13,658 nt of DNA from Clostridiales bacterium (GCA_004556545.1 SFGO01000078.1:1-13658), one strand, 5' to 3'. Shown: positions 6,540-13,658, numbered from the stretch's first letter. Numbers and translations are program-made. Notes: generated by a model not told the origin, from the letters alone.

Positions 6540-7247
6540 ATGAAGTATAGACGCGCCTATTCCGCCAGAACCGATGAAAAAACCATTCCCCGCTACGAAG
6601 CCAGGCTGCGCAAGCATATTCTGCGGGCACCGTCCGCCATCCGCGAATGCAGCGGTATCGTGATCTTCGGGCGGCGTATCAAGTCCATCGCCTTTACCAC
6701 CGACCTGTGCATAGTGCGCAATATGGACGCCGACGCAGTGCTGGCGGTGTATCCCTTCACCCCCCAGCCGGTCATCATCCAGGCGCTTCTGCTGGCGGCG
6801 GACATTCCCGTATTTGCCGGCGTGGGCGGCGGGCTTACACAGGGCAAGAGGGTCTGCACCCTTGCCGGATACGCCGAGCTTCAGGGCGCGGCAGGCGTCG
6901 TTATGAATGCGCCCACCAGCAATGACGTGCTCCGTCAGGTATCTCGTCTGGTGGATATTCCCGCCATCGTCACCGTTGTAAATGACCGGACGGACTTTCA
7001 GACGCGAGTGGAAGCCGGAGCGGACATTTTTAATGTAGCCGCCGGTCCCGACACGCCGGAGCTGGTGCGCAAGATTCGAAAGGAACTACCGGATTTCCCT
7101 TTGATCGCTACCGGCGGTCCCACAGAGGAATTCATTCGGGAAACCATTCAGGCAGGCGCTAACGCCATTTCCTGGACGCCTCCGCCCACCGCCAGCTTGT
7201 TCAAGGAATCTATGGCAGCCTACCGGGAGGACAAGCCCCATCCGTGA
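6540..7247 (+). CDS. Conserved TIM-barrel-like protein of unknown function
   Basis: This 235-residue protein resembles a clostridial family often labelled only as a hydrolase; no reaction is established. It shows repeating beta-strand/helix units. Conserved-looking segments are VLAVYPFTPQP (67-77), IPVFAGVGGGLTQG (89-102), GVVMNAPT (119-126), IPAIVTVV (140-147), AGADIFNVAAG (159-169), PLIATGGPTEEFI (187-199) and AGANAISWTPPP (205-216). The glycine-rich TGGP near the C-end is typical of phosphate-binding (beta/alpha)8 barrels such as phosphate-sugar or pyridoxal-type enzymes, so a phosphorylated ligand is plausible. No signal peptide is seen. GGGAGG at 6527-6532 fixes the ATG. It has its own promoter and no gene close by on the same strand, so it appears monocistronic. 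Confidence 0.75.
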   Translation: MKYRRAYSARTDEKTIPRYEARLRKHILRAPSAIRECSGIVIFGRRIKSIAFTTDLCIVRNMDADAVLAVYPFTPQPVIIQALLLAADIPVFAGVGGGLTQGKRVCTLAGYAELQGAAGVVMNAPTSNDVLRQVSRLVDIPAIVTVVNDRTDFQTRVEAGADIFNVAAGPDTPELVRKIRKELPDFPLIATGGPTEEFIRETIQAGANAISWTPPPTASLFKESMAAYREDKPHP

Positions 7248-7356
7248 GTTCTCAAAAAAATGCTCGCCAGAAAGGAAAACCGTCAGGCGTATGCCCACCT
7301 TCCCACATAACCTCACCTTGATTGGGAGAAAATTGCCGTTCTTTGTGGAGTTTGAT

Positions 7357-7386
7357 TTGACACGACCTGTCCAAAAAGGGTATAAT
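7357..7386 (+). promoter_or_regulatory. Strong sigma-A-type promoter of the branched-chain acid operon
   Basis: Perfect -35 TTGACA at 7357-7362, an 18-bp spacer, and perfect -10 TATAAT at 7381-7386. Transcription should start near 7393, about 400 bases before the first start codon. It is the best promoter match in the window. Confidence 0.85.
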
Positions 7387-7392
7387 AAAAGT

Positions 7393-7743
7393 AAGGAAAC
7401 TGCACAGCGGTTTCTGCTTGCTGATTACTCTATGTTTTTCATCGTACGGTAGCAAGCACGGCATGACAAAAGGCAATGAGAGAGACGGCCCGACCGACCC
7501 GTTTACACAGCGGTAGACGCGCATTCGCGTCACCCGGACAGCCGCCAGGCATCTGTATCTCCAAAGCCGGAAGAAAGGACGAGCGATTCAGAAAACAGAA
7601 TTTCACATTGAGTCGCCGGACTGAATCAAGTCCCGCTTGTGGGCGAACTTTTGCCACCTTGTACCATCCGTCACGGAAAGCGGCGCCTGGATCGCTGTAT
7701 GGCGTCCGTCTCAGGACATCTGTCTTTGAGATGGACGCTTTTT
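7393..7743 (+). promoter_or_regulatory. Long structured leader RNA ending in a terminator (candidate attenuator or riboswitch)
   Basis: Between the promoter and the first gene there is no credible coding sequence but many stems. AAACTG 7397-7402 pairs with CGGTTT 7408-7413. TGCTTGCT 7415-7422 pairs with AGCAAGCA 7451-7458. GACGCG 7516-7521 pairs with CGCGTC 7526-7531, extended by GGT/ACC across a bulged A. GATTCAG 7585-7591 pairs with CTGAATC 7621-7627. A strong terminator follows (7702-7743). Possible competing pairings with the terminator's 5' arm are GGCGCC 7682-7687 with GGCGTC 7701-7706, and GAGACGG 7482-7488 with CCGTCTC 7706-7712. I looked for T-box, TPP, SAM, cobalamin, glycine and ZTP signatures and found none. 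It could instead be a free-standing small RNA of about 350 nt. Confidence 0.6.
7702..7743 (+). terminator. Intrinsic terminator inside the operon leader
   Basis: A 12-bp stem, 7702-7713 with 7727-7738, consists of GCGTCC/GGACGC, one G-T pair and TCTCA/TGAGA. It has a 13-nt loop and five T's at 7739-7743. It lies between the promoter and the first start codon (7795), so the operon must be read through it. Confidence 0.88.
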
Positions 7744-7794
7744 GATTTCCCCGGAGAGACGGAATCACGCCGAAATCAGAAGGAGGGACGCGAT

Positions 7795-8001
7795 ATGCCA
7801 AGGATCATCTTCGACGCCGACCGCTGCAAGGGCTGCGGGCTATGCGTGAGCGCCTGCCCCAGACAGCTGCTGACGCTCGACAGGAGCCGGATCAACCGCA
7901 AGGGCTATCATCCCGCGAAAATCACAGATCCGGAGCGCTGCACCGCCTGCGCGTGCTGCGCCGTCATGTGCCCCGACTGCGTTATCACCGTGGAAAGGTA
8001 G
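7795..8001 (+). CDS. 2x[4Fe-4S] ferredoxin, delta subunit of 2-oxoacid:ferredoxin oxidoreductase
   Basis: This 68-residue protein has two cluster motifs: CKGCGLCVSACP (Cys11, 14, 17, 21) and CTACACCAVMCP (Cys49, 52, 55, 59, with an extra Cys54). Such small KorD/VorC/PorD-like subunits carry electrons from the thiamine site of the beta subunit to external ferredoxin. It opens the operon and lies nine bases before the alpha-subunit gene. AAGGAGGG at 7780-7787, seven bases before the ATG, fixes the start; the open frame continues upstream through the leader terminator but without coding character. Names of these subunits vary between systems, so no symbol is given. Confidence 0.92.
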   Translation: MPRIIFDADRCKGCGLCVSACPRQLLTLDRSRINRKGYHPAKITDPERCTACACCAVMCPDCVITVER

Positions 8002-8010
8002 GGAAAGCGT

Positions 8011-9075
8011 ATGGCTGAAAAAGTCCTCATGAAAGGAAATGAAGCGCTGGCCGAGGCGGCGATCCGCGCCGGCTGCCGGCACTATTTCGGATATCCCATC
8101 ACGCCCCAGACGGAGATCACCGCCTATATGGCCCGGCGTCTGCCAAAGTGCGGCGGCACGTTTTTGCAGGCGGAAAGCGAGATTGGGGCCATCAATATGG
8201 TTTACGGCGCGGCGGCGGCCGGGCGGCGGGCCATGACTTCCTCCTCCAGCCCCGGCATATCGCTCAAGAGCGAGGGGCTATCCTATCTGGCGGGAGCGGA
8301 TCTGCCCGCGCTGGTGGTGAACGTGCAGCGGGGCGGCCCGGGGCTGGGCGGTATCCAGCCCTCTCAGTCGGACTACTTTCAGGCCACCCGCGCTCCAGGC
8401 CACGGCGACTTCCACATGATCGTCCTGGCTCCTGCCAGCGTCCAGGAAATGGCGGAACTCACCACCAAAGGATTCCATCTGGCGGACAAGTACCGCATGA
8501 CCTGCATGATTCTGGCGGACGGTACCGTAGGCCAGATGATGGAGCCGGTAGAATTGCCTGTCCATACCGATGAAGAGCCTGACCGCCCCTGGGCTGTTAC
8601 TGGCACCCGAATGAACCGTCCCCATCATATCATCAACTCCCTATATCTGTCTCCGGAAAAGCTGGAAGAAATGAATTTTGCCCGGTATGCGCGCTACGAT
8701 ACCATTCGTGAAAAAGAACCTTTGTGGGAAGAATTTCATATGGAAGACGCGGAAATCTGCCTGGTGGCTTTCGGCATCGCCGCACGGGTTGCCAAGGCCG
8801 CTATCCAGCAAGCCCGCAGCGAAGGCATCCGCGCCGGGCTGATCCGTCCCATTACCCTGTGGCCGTTTCCAGAGAAAGCCCTGATGCGGGCGGCGGAGCA
8901 GTGTCTTGCTTTCCTGTCCGTAGAACTGAATATGGGCCAGATGATCGACGATATTCGGCTTGCCACAGATTGCAGGCGGACGGTCAGTCTGCTCCGCCAC
9001 GCAGGCGGCGTGATTCCCACGCCTGCCGAGGTGCTTGAGAGAATCCGTCAGATTGCGGGAGGTGCGCAAACATGA
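8011..9075 (+). CDS. vorB: 2-oxoacid (probably 2-oxoisovalerate):ferredoxin oxidoreductase, alpha subunit
   Basis: This 354-residue protein has the pyrimidine-binding and core domains of the VorB/KorA family. Visible motifs are GYPITPQTEI (27-36), ESEIGAINM (55-63), a serine-rich TSSSSPGISLKSEG loop (76-89) and NVQRGGPGLGG (104-114). With beta, gamma and the ferredoxin it oxidatively decarboxylates a 2-oxoacid with CoA to acyl-CoA, CO2 and reduced ferredoxin in the cytosol. The family also covers 2-oxoglutarate (Kor) enzymes. Neighbouring ilvE, ptb and buk argue for branched-chain substrates (VOR), which is inference from context. The ribosome site is weak (AGG and GGG stretches at about 7996-8005). 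Its stop overlaps the beta-subunit start by four bases. Confidence 0.9.
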   Translation: MAEKVLMKGNEALAEAAIRAGCRHYFGYPITPQTEITAYMARRLPKCGGTFLQAESEIGAINMVYGAAAAGRRAMTSSSSPGISLKSEGLSYLAGADLPALVVNVQRGGPGLGGIQPSQSDYFQATRAPGHGDFHMIVLAPASVQEMAELTTKGFHLADKYRMTCMILADGTVGQMMEPVELPVHTDEEPDRPWAVTGTRMNRPHHIINSLYLSPEKLEEMNFARYARYDTIREKEPLWEEFHMEDAEICLVAFGIAARVAKAAIQQARSEGIRAGLIRPITLWPFPEKALMRAAEQCLAFLSVELNMGQMIDDIRLATDCRRTVSLLRHAGGVIPTPAEVLERIRQIAGGAQT

Positions 9076-9827
9076 TTGTATTTGAAAGACCCAATGCTCT
9101 CACCGATAGGGACACTCATTACTGCCCCGGCTGTACCCACGGCATCATCCATCGGCTGGTGGCGGAGGTAATCGACGAGCTGGAGATCGAGGGTCAGACC
9201 GTCGGCGTAGCTCCTGTGGGCTGCGCGGTCATGGCCTACGACTACTTTGCCTGCGATATGGTGGAGGCCGCCCATGGCCGCGCCCCCGCCGTGGCCACGG
9301 GAATCAAGCGCGCCAATCCGGACAACGTTGTGTTCACCTATCAGGGCGACGGCGACCTGGCCTCCATCGGCACGGCGGAAACCGTCCACGCCGCCGCCCG
9401 GGGCGAAAACATCACCGTCATCTTTGTCAACAACGCCATCTACGGCATGACCGGCGGCCAGATGGCTCCCACCTCACTGCCAGGGCAGATCACGGAAACC
9501 TCCCCCTACGGGCGAAGCCCTGCCGTCTGCGGATACCCGTTGCGCATCTGCGAAATGCTTGCAACCCTGGACGGTCCCGAATACCTGGCTCGGGTGTCCG
9601 TCCATAGCGTCAGGGCCGTCCGCAGAGCCAAAAAGGCCGTCAGGCGGGCTTTTGAAAATCAGCTGACAGGGCGTGGCTTCTCGCTGGTGGAGTTTCTCTC
9701 CTCCTGCCCTACCAACTGGGGTATGACGCCTCAGGAGGCTCTGACCTGGGTGGAAAGCACCATGATTCCCTACTATCCCCTGGGTGTATACAAGGACAGG
9801 AGCGTAAGGGAGGCGGAAGAAGAATGA
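9072..9827 (+). CDS. 2-oxoacid:ferredoxin oxidoreductase, beta (thiamine diphosphate-binding) subunit
   Basis: This 251-residue protein has the thiamine diphosphate/Mg signature GDGDLASIG (92-100) followed by VNNAIYGMTGGQ (119-130). CPGC (Cys18, Cys21) near the N-end and a later Cys51 are placed like cluster ligands in related beta subunits. It holds the catalytic cofactor that decarboxylates the 2-oxoacid. It overlaps the alpha gene by ATGA (9072-9075) and the gamma gene by ATGA (9824-9827), which indicates translational coupling and a fixed subunit ratio. In some archaeal VOR enzymes the beta and gamma parts are fused; here they are separate. Confidence 0.92.
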   Translation: MIVFERPNALTDRDTHYCPGCTHGIIHRLVAEVIDELEIEGQTVGVAPVGCAVMAYDYFACDMVEAAHGRAPAVATGIKRANPDNVVFTYQGDGDLASIGTAETVHAAARGENITVIFVNNAIYGMTGGQMAPTSLPGQITETSPYGRSPAVCGYPLRICEMLATLDGPEYLARVSVHSVRAVRRAKKAVRRAFENQLTGRGFSLVEFLSSCPTNWGMTPQEALTWVESTMIPYYPLGVYKDRSVREAEEE

Positions 9828-10378
9828 CAGAACGAATCCTCATTGCAGGCTTTGGAGGACAGGGTGTCCTGTTTGCAGGCAAGTTTCTGACCGTCATGGG
9901 GATGCTGCAGGGAAAGCAGGTCAGCTGGCTGCCGTCTTACGGGCCGGAAATGCGCGGCGGCACCGCCAATTGCTCCGTGGTCATCGGGGACGAGCCGGTG
10001 TCCTCGCCTATCGTATACGAGCCGGATATTCTGCTGGCCATGAACCTGCCATCCCTGGACAAGTACGAAAACGCCGTCGCTGAAAACGGTTGGATCTTCG
10101 TCAATTCCTCTCTCGTAGATCGACAGATCAGGCGGACGAACGTGCGCGACGTTTATGTGCCTGCCACACGGCTGGCCACTGAAAACGAAATGGAAGGGCT
10201 GGCCAACATGATTCTGGCAGGCGCCATGCTGGCCGGGTGGGCGGCCTGTGACGAACCATTGATCCAGGAAACCTTGAAGCATCTCGTCTCCGACAAGCAT
10301 CCGGAGTTGTTTGACAGGAATCTGCAGGCGCTGCGGCTCGGCAGCCGTTTTCGGGGCTTTCCCCCGCAGGCGGGCTGA
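9824..10378 (+). CDS. 2-oxoacid:ferredoxin oxidoreductase, gamma subunit
   Basis: This 184-residue protein belongs to the pyruvate/ketoacid oxidoreductase gamma family. GFGGQGV (9-15) is the family opening, and YGPEMRGGTANC (39-50) is the second conserved block; both form the CoA-interacting region in related enzymes. The length is normal. Translation is coupled to the beta gene by an ATGA overlap, with GGGAGG upstream at 9808-9813. It completes the four-part enzyme encoded by this operon. After its stop there is a 78-base gap with a GC-rich hairpin before ilvE. Confidence 0.92.
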   Translation: MTERILIAGFGGQGVLFAGKFLTVMGMLQGKQVSWLPSYGPEMRGGTANCSVVIGDEPVSSPIVYEPDILLAMNLPSLDKYENAVAENGWIFVNSSLVDRQIRRTNVRDVYVPATRLATENEMEGLANMILAGAMLAGWAACDEPLIQETLKHLVSDKHPELFDRNLQALRLGSRFRGFPPQAG

Positions 10379-10400
10379 TAGGGTGGGACCGGGCCTTTGA

Positions 10401-10417
10401 CCGGCGGCAGACGCCGG
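10401..10417 (+). other. Intercistronic GC-rich hairpin
   Basis: CCGGCG 10401-10406 pairs with CGCCGG 10412-10417 around a 5-nt loop. There is no T-run, so it is not a terminator. It may stabilise or process the mRNA between the oxidoreductase genes and ilvE and so alter their relative expression. Confidence 0.4.
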
Positions 10418-10456
10418 CGGCGCTGCCCTCTAGTGACACGGAAGGAGGAAAACGCT

Positions 10457-11527
10457 GTGCTGTCCATTCAGATCGAAAAAGCGGCGAAACTGAAGCCTCT
10501 GCCGCCAGATGAATCCCAGCTTGGTTTTGGAAGGATTTTCACCGACTACATGGCCCTTGCGGACTGGTCCCGAGAGCGGGGCTGGCATCATGGGCGAATC
10601 ATTCCCTTCGGCCCCCTGCCCCTGCACCCGGCCAGCACCTGCCTCCACTATGCCGCGGAGGTATTCGAGGGTCTGAAGGCCTACCGCCGCCCGGATGGCG
10701 GCGTACAGCTGTTTCGCCCTCGGGAGAACGCCCGGCGGATGATAGCCTCCGCCGAACGGCTGTGTCTGCCGGCGCTGCCGGAGGAGGAATTTCTCCATCT
10801 GGTAACAAGGCTGATCCAGAAAGAAGAGGCCTGGGTTCCCCGCGCCCAGGGCGCGTCTCTCTACATCAGGCCCTTTATTCTGGGCACGGACGAGACGCTG
10901 GGCGTTCACGCGGCGGAGCGGGCGCTCTTCGGCGTCATTCTCTCCCCGGTGGGCAGCTACTACCGGGAGGGCCTGCGTCCCGTGGGCATTCTCATTGAAG
11001 AAAAGGACGTGCGCGCCGTGCGGGGCGGCACAGGCTACGCCAAGTGCGGCGGCAACTACGCCGCTTCCATCCGGGCGGGAACCATCGCCGCGGAAAAGGG
11101 CTACAGTCAGGTGCTGTGGCTGGACGGCGTGGAGCGGCGATATGTGGAGGAAGTGGGCGCGATGAACGTCATGTTCAAGCTGGGGGATCGAATCGTCACC
11201 CCGGCGCTGACCGACTCCATCCTGCCGGGAATCACCCGAAAAAGCTGTATCGAGCTGCTTCGCAGCCAGGGCCGGGAGGTGGACGAAAGGCCCCTGCCCG
11301 TGGACGAGCTGATCGACGCTCTGGAAGGCGGCGCGCTGGAGGAGGCCTGGGGCTGCGGAACGGCGGCGGTGATCTCTCCGATCGGAAGGCTGGCCTACGG
11401 CCAACAGGAGTACGAGATCAACGGCGGGCGGATCGGCCCGGTAACGCAATCGCTTTACGACACGCTGACGGGTATTCAGCGCGGACTTCTGGAAGATCCC
11501 TTTGACTGGATTGTGCCTGTAAACTGA
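10457..11527 (+). CDS. ilvE: Branched-chain amino acid aminotransferase (class IV PLP fold)
   Basis: This 356-residue protein has the usual length for the larger BCAT form. It interconverts Val, Leu or Ile plus 2-oxoglutarate with the branched 2-oxoacid plus glutamate. RGGTGYAKCGGNYAAS (189-204) contains the PLP lysine Lys196. LHYAAEVFEGLKAYR (63-77) and QVLWLDGVERRYVEEVGAMN (218-237) are classic BCAT blocks, with Glu231/Glu232 near PLP. The GTG start at 10457 is preferred because AAGGAGG (10442-10448) lies eight bases upstream; a longer ATG-initiated frame from 10397 adds an Arg-rich run from non-coding hairpin sequence. Its place between VOR and ptb links amino-acid nitrogen removal (or addition) to the 2-oxoacid step. 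Confidence 0.95.
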   Translation: MLSIQIEKAAKLKPLPPDESQLGFGRIFTDYMALADWSRERGWHHGRIIPFGPLPLHPASTCLHYAAEVFEGLKAYRRPDGGVQLFRPRENARRMIASAERLCLPALPEEEFLHLVTRLIQKEEAWVPRAQGASLYIRPFILGTDETLGVHAAERALFGVILSPVGSYYREGLRPVGILIEEKDVRAVRGGTGYAKCGGNYAASIRAGTIAAEKGYSQVLWLDGVERRYVEEVGAMNVMFKLGDRIVTPALTDSILPGITRKSCIELLRSQGREVDERPLPVDELIDALEGGALEEAWGCGTAAVISPIGRLAYGQQEYEINGGRIGPVTQSLYDTLTGIQRGLLEDPFDWIVPVN

Positions 11528-11566
11528 TCGTTTCCAAGGTCGACAAACAAACGGGAGGTGGGGTTC

Positions 11567-12487
11567 TTGATACGGAACATGGACGAGCTGCTGAAGGCGG
11601 CTTCCTCCGGGAAGAGCCATACGCTGGCGGTGGCGTGCGCTCAGGATCCGGAGGTGCTTCGGGCGGTCTGGACGGCCCGAAAAGCCGGCATGGCCGAAGC
11701 CGTGCTGGTGGGCGACGAGGCACGGATCCGCGCCCTTGCCGAAGCCAGCCAGCTTTCTCTGGACGATTTCTCCATCGTCCATGAGCCGGATGAGACGCTG
11801 GCCTGCCGAAAGGCGGTTTCCCTGATTCGGAAGGGGAAAGCCGACGCGCTGATGAAGGGGGCCGTTCCCACCGCCGTTGTGATGCGGGCGGCGCTGGATC
11901 GAAGCGAGGGGCTGAGACGCGGCTCCCTGCTTTCCCATGTGGCGTTTCTGGAACTGCGCAAATGGGAGCGGGTCCTGCTGTTGACCGACGCGGCCCTGAA
12001 CATCGCGCCCGGCTTGGAGGAAAAAAAGAAGATTCTTGCAAACGCCGTCCGCGTGGCCCACGGGCTGGGCAATCCGTCGCCCGTCGTCGCCTGTCTTTGC
12101 GCCGTGGAGAAGCTGAATCCCAAAATGCCGGCTACGGTGGACGCCGTGGCCCTGACGGAGGAGTGCCGTCAGGGGAAAATCACCGGCTGTCAGATGTTCG
12201 GCCCCGCCGCGCTGGATAACGCCCTGTTTCCGGCGGCGGCCCGGCGTAAGGGCATGGAAGGCCCGCTCGTCGGCTGCGCCGATATCCTGCTGGTTCCCAA
12301 TATCGAAGCGGGAAATATGCTCTATAAAGCGCTGGCTTTCGTTGCGCGGGCCGGGGCGGCCGGCGTGGTGGCAGGCGCTCAGGCCCCGGTCATTTTGGCC
12401 TCCCGGGCGGACAGCCGGGAAACCCTGATGCACTCCATCGCCCTGGCGCTGGTTTCCATGGAGGCTAATACTACAGGGGGAGTGTAA
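11567..12487 (+). CDS. ptb: Phosphate butyryltransferase (branched-chain acyl type)
   Basis: This 306-residue protein exchanges CoA for phosphate on butyryl- or branched acyl-CoA, giving the acyl phosphate. It aligns by eye along its length with known Ptb proteins. Matching blocks are ADALMKGAVPT (92-102), EGLRRGSLLSHVA (114-126), TDAALNIAP (140-148), LNPKMPATV (183-191), FGPAALDNA (211-219) and ADILLVPNIEAGNMLYKAL (238-256). The TTG start at 11567 is preferred: GGGAGG (11553-11558) is eight bases upstream and the product then begins MIRNMDELL, typical of the family. An in-frame GTG at 11558 overlaps the ribosome site itself. It is two bases from buk, as in many ptb-buk operons. Confidence 0.94.
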   Translation: MIRNMDELLKAASSGKSHTLAVACAQDPEVLRAVWTARKAGMAEAVLVGDEARIRALAEASQLSLDDFSIVHEPDETLACRKAVSLIRKGKADALMKGAVPTAVVMRAALDRSEGLRRGSLLSHVAFLELRKWERVLLLTDAALNIAPGLEEKKKILANAVRVAHGLGNPSPVVACLCAVEKLNPKMPATVDAVALTEECRQGKITGCQMFGPAALDNALFPAAARRKGMEGPLVGCADILLVPNIEAGNMLYKALAFVARAGAAGVVAGAQAPVILASRADSRETLMHSIALALVSMEANTTGGV

Positions 12488-12489
12488 GG

Positions 12490-13563
12490 ATGAAAAAGGT
12501 GCTGGTATTGAATTTTGGTTCCACCTCCACCAAGCTTGCGCTCTATGCGGAGGACAGGCAGATTCTGCATAAGGAATTTCATCATTCCTCCGATGAAATG
12601 GGCACTCCGTTCACATTAAAGGAAATTGCCGCCGCCCGCAAGGCCCTGATTCTACGGCATCTGAAGGAGCAGGGCGTGGATCTGTCCCGGCTGGACGCGG
12701 TAGTGGGGCGGGGCGGCCTGATCCGCCCGGTGGCGGGCGGCACGTATCGCATCAATGAAAAAATGGTGAAAGATCTGACGGATTGCGTCTACGGCTATCA
12801 CGCCTGCAATCTGGGCGGCATTCTGGCGGCGGACATCGCCGGGGAGCTGGGCAAGCCCGCCTTCACGGTCGACCCGCCGGTGATTGATGAGCTTACGGAC
12901 GTGGCGCGGCTTTCCGGGCACCGGGACTTTCCCCGTCGCCCGCTGTTTCACGCCCTCAACGCCCGGGCCGTCGCCAGGCGCTACGCCGGGGAGCGCGGCC
13001 TGCGCTACGACGGGCTGAGGCTGATTGTGGCCCATATGGGCGGCGGCGTAACGGTAAGCGCCCATCGAAACGGAAGAATTGTGGATGTGAACAACGGTCT
13101 GGAAGGGGAAGGCCCTTACAGCGCCGAGCGCCCCGGAGCGCTGCCCGTGCTGCCCATCGTCAGGGCCGTTTATGAAGGGAAGTTTGGAGACAGCTATGAG
13201 AGCTTCCGCTGGTTCTTTACCGCCCGCTGCGGGCTGATTTCCTACCTGGGAACCAACGATGGCAGGGTGGTTTCCCTGCGGGCCAGGCAGGGCGATGCGG
13301 ACGCGGAGCTGGCTTACCGGGGCATGGCCTATCAGATCGCCAAGGAAATCGGAGCCATGAGCGCGGCGCTGTGCGGGGAAGTGGACGCCATTCTTCTCAC
13401 AGGCGGCTTCGCCCACGACGACATGTTCACCATCTGGATCGAGGAGGCGGTGAGCTTTATTGCGCCCGTATCCGTCTATCCGGGGGAAAACGAGATGCTG
13501 GCGCTGGCGCAGGGAGCGCTCCGCGTCCTCCGGGGCGAGGAAACGGCGCTGGAGTATTCCTAG
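12490..13563 (+). CDS. buk: Butyrate / branched-chain fatty acid kinase
   Basis: This 357-residue ASKHA-fold acyl kinase has phosphate-1 motif NFGSTSTK (8-15), VVGRGG (71-76), HALNARA (154-160), AHMGGGVTV (181-189) and the adenosine-side LTGGFAHD near the C-end. It converts acyl phosphate plus ADP to the free acid plus ATP, or the reverse. The length is normal for Buk and shorter than acetate kinase. AGGGGGAG lies just before the ATG, and the gap from the ptb stop is two bases. With VOR and ilvE upstream, isobutyrate, isovalerate or 2-methylbutyrate are more likely products or substrates than n-butyrate; this is inference, since no butyryl-CoA dehydrogenase or other butyrate-pathway gene is present here. 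Confidence 0.94.
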   Translation: MKKVLVLNFGSTSTKLALYAEDRQILHKEFHHSSDEMGTPFTLKEIAAARKALILRHLKEQGVDLSRLDAVVGRGGLIRPVAGGTYRINEKMVKDLTDCVYGYHACNLGGILAADIAGELGKPAFTVDPPVIDELTDVARLSGHRDFPRRPLFHALNARAVARRYAGERGLRYDGLRLIVAHMGGGVTVSAHRNGRIVDVNNGLEGEGPYSAERPGALPVLPIVRAVYEGKFGDSYESFRWFFTARCGLISYLGTNDGRVVSLRARQGDADAELAYRGMAYQIAKEIGAMSAALCGEVDAILLTGGFAHDDMFTIWIEEAVSFIAPVSVYPGENEMLALAQGALRVLRGEETALEYS

Positions 13564-13658
13564 ATACTGTCGACAATAGTCAAATCAACGTACTTACCCA
13601 GAGAACAATGCATCGAATTTGCACTGCTGCGACGAATGAAGAGGTGAGTTTTGCGTAC
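13564..13658 (+). other. End of window; possible start of another gene
   Basis: No terminator is visible after buk. GAGGTGAG at 13641-13648 followed by TTG at 13651 could be the ribosome site and start of a further gene cut off by the window edge, but too few codons are present to judge. Confidence 0.2.

Noticed and set aside
7640..7743. T-box antiterminator
   Set aside because: The hallmark UGGNACC-type bulge sequence is missing; the nearest string, TTGTACC at 7659-7665, does not fit, and stem I landmarks are not recognisable.
7393..7743. tmRNA or RNase P RNA, judged by similar length
   Set aside because: No tRNA-like ends or tag reading frame, and none of the conserved RNase P core sequences are present.
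7476..7745. Plus-strand frame of 89 codons inside the operon leader
   Set aside because: No ribosome site, no family resemblance, and it runs through the stems and terminator.
10430..12433. Minus-strand open frame of 667 codons, longest in the window
   Set aside because: It is antisense to ilvE and ptb, both unmistakable; GC-rich coding DNA often leaves such frames open.
4268..13170. Shared string GTCAGGGCCGT at three places (near 4270, 9610 and 13160)
   Set aside because: The copies lie inside or opposite unrelated genes, in different contexts, and are short; most likely coincidence in G/C-rich coding sequence.
1..13658. CRISPR arrays, insertion sequences, toxin-antitoxin or phage-defence genes
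   Set aside because: No spaced direct repeats, transposase motifs or such protein families were seen in the window.

Overview
The window looks like chromosomal DNA from an anaerobic Clostridia-type Firmicute, perhaps gut-associated. Signs of this are strong AGGAGG-type ribosome binding sites, some TTG and GTG starts, sigma-A-type promoters, a ferredoxin-linked 2-oxoacid oxidoreductase, a small alarmone synthetase and a DUF4300 protein. The genus cannot be fixed from the sequence alone. Coding regions to the right (about 6.5 kb onward) are visibly more G/C-rich than the left third.

Layout. 1-217 is an unusually dense run of perfect hairpins ending in a terminator-like hairpin plus T-run. 313-499 is a self-contained tRNA-Val(CAC) unit with its own promoter and terminator. 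500-818 has no gene but holds an orphan terminator and a nested palindrome. 819-1694 (minus) is a DUF4300 exported protein. A tandem 23-bp repeat and a near-consensus promoter (1870-1950) precede a plus-strand pair: a cytidylate-kinase-like protein and a RelA/SpoT-domain small alarmone synthetase. 3617-3928 (minus) is a small unrecognised gene. 4115-6019 (minus) is a CoA-disulfide-reductase-like flavoprotein with a C-terminal rhodanese domain, followed by a one-pass membrane protein that starts at TTG. 6540-7247 (plus) is a conserved TIM-barrel-like protein of unknown function.

The right half is one apparent operon, 7795-13563: 2x[4Fe-4S] ferredoxin, 2-oxoacid:ferredoxin oxidoreductase alpha, beta and gamma subunits, branched-chain aminotransferase (ilvE), phosphate butyryltransferase (ptb) and butyrate kinase (buk). 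Together these interconvert branched-chain amino acids, 2-oxoacids, acyl-CoAs, acyl phosphates and branched-chain fatty acids, yielding reduced ferredoxin and ATP in the catabolic direction. The reverse direction, reductive carboxylation of branched-chain fatty acids to amino acids, uses the same set. It is preceded by a strong promoter (7357-7386), a roughly 350-nt leader rich in stems, and a strong intrinsic terminator that ends about 50 bases before the first start codon. This is the architecture of an attenuator or riboswitch, but I cannot match it to a known class; it is the most interesting unexplained element here.
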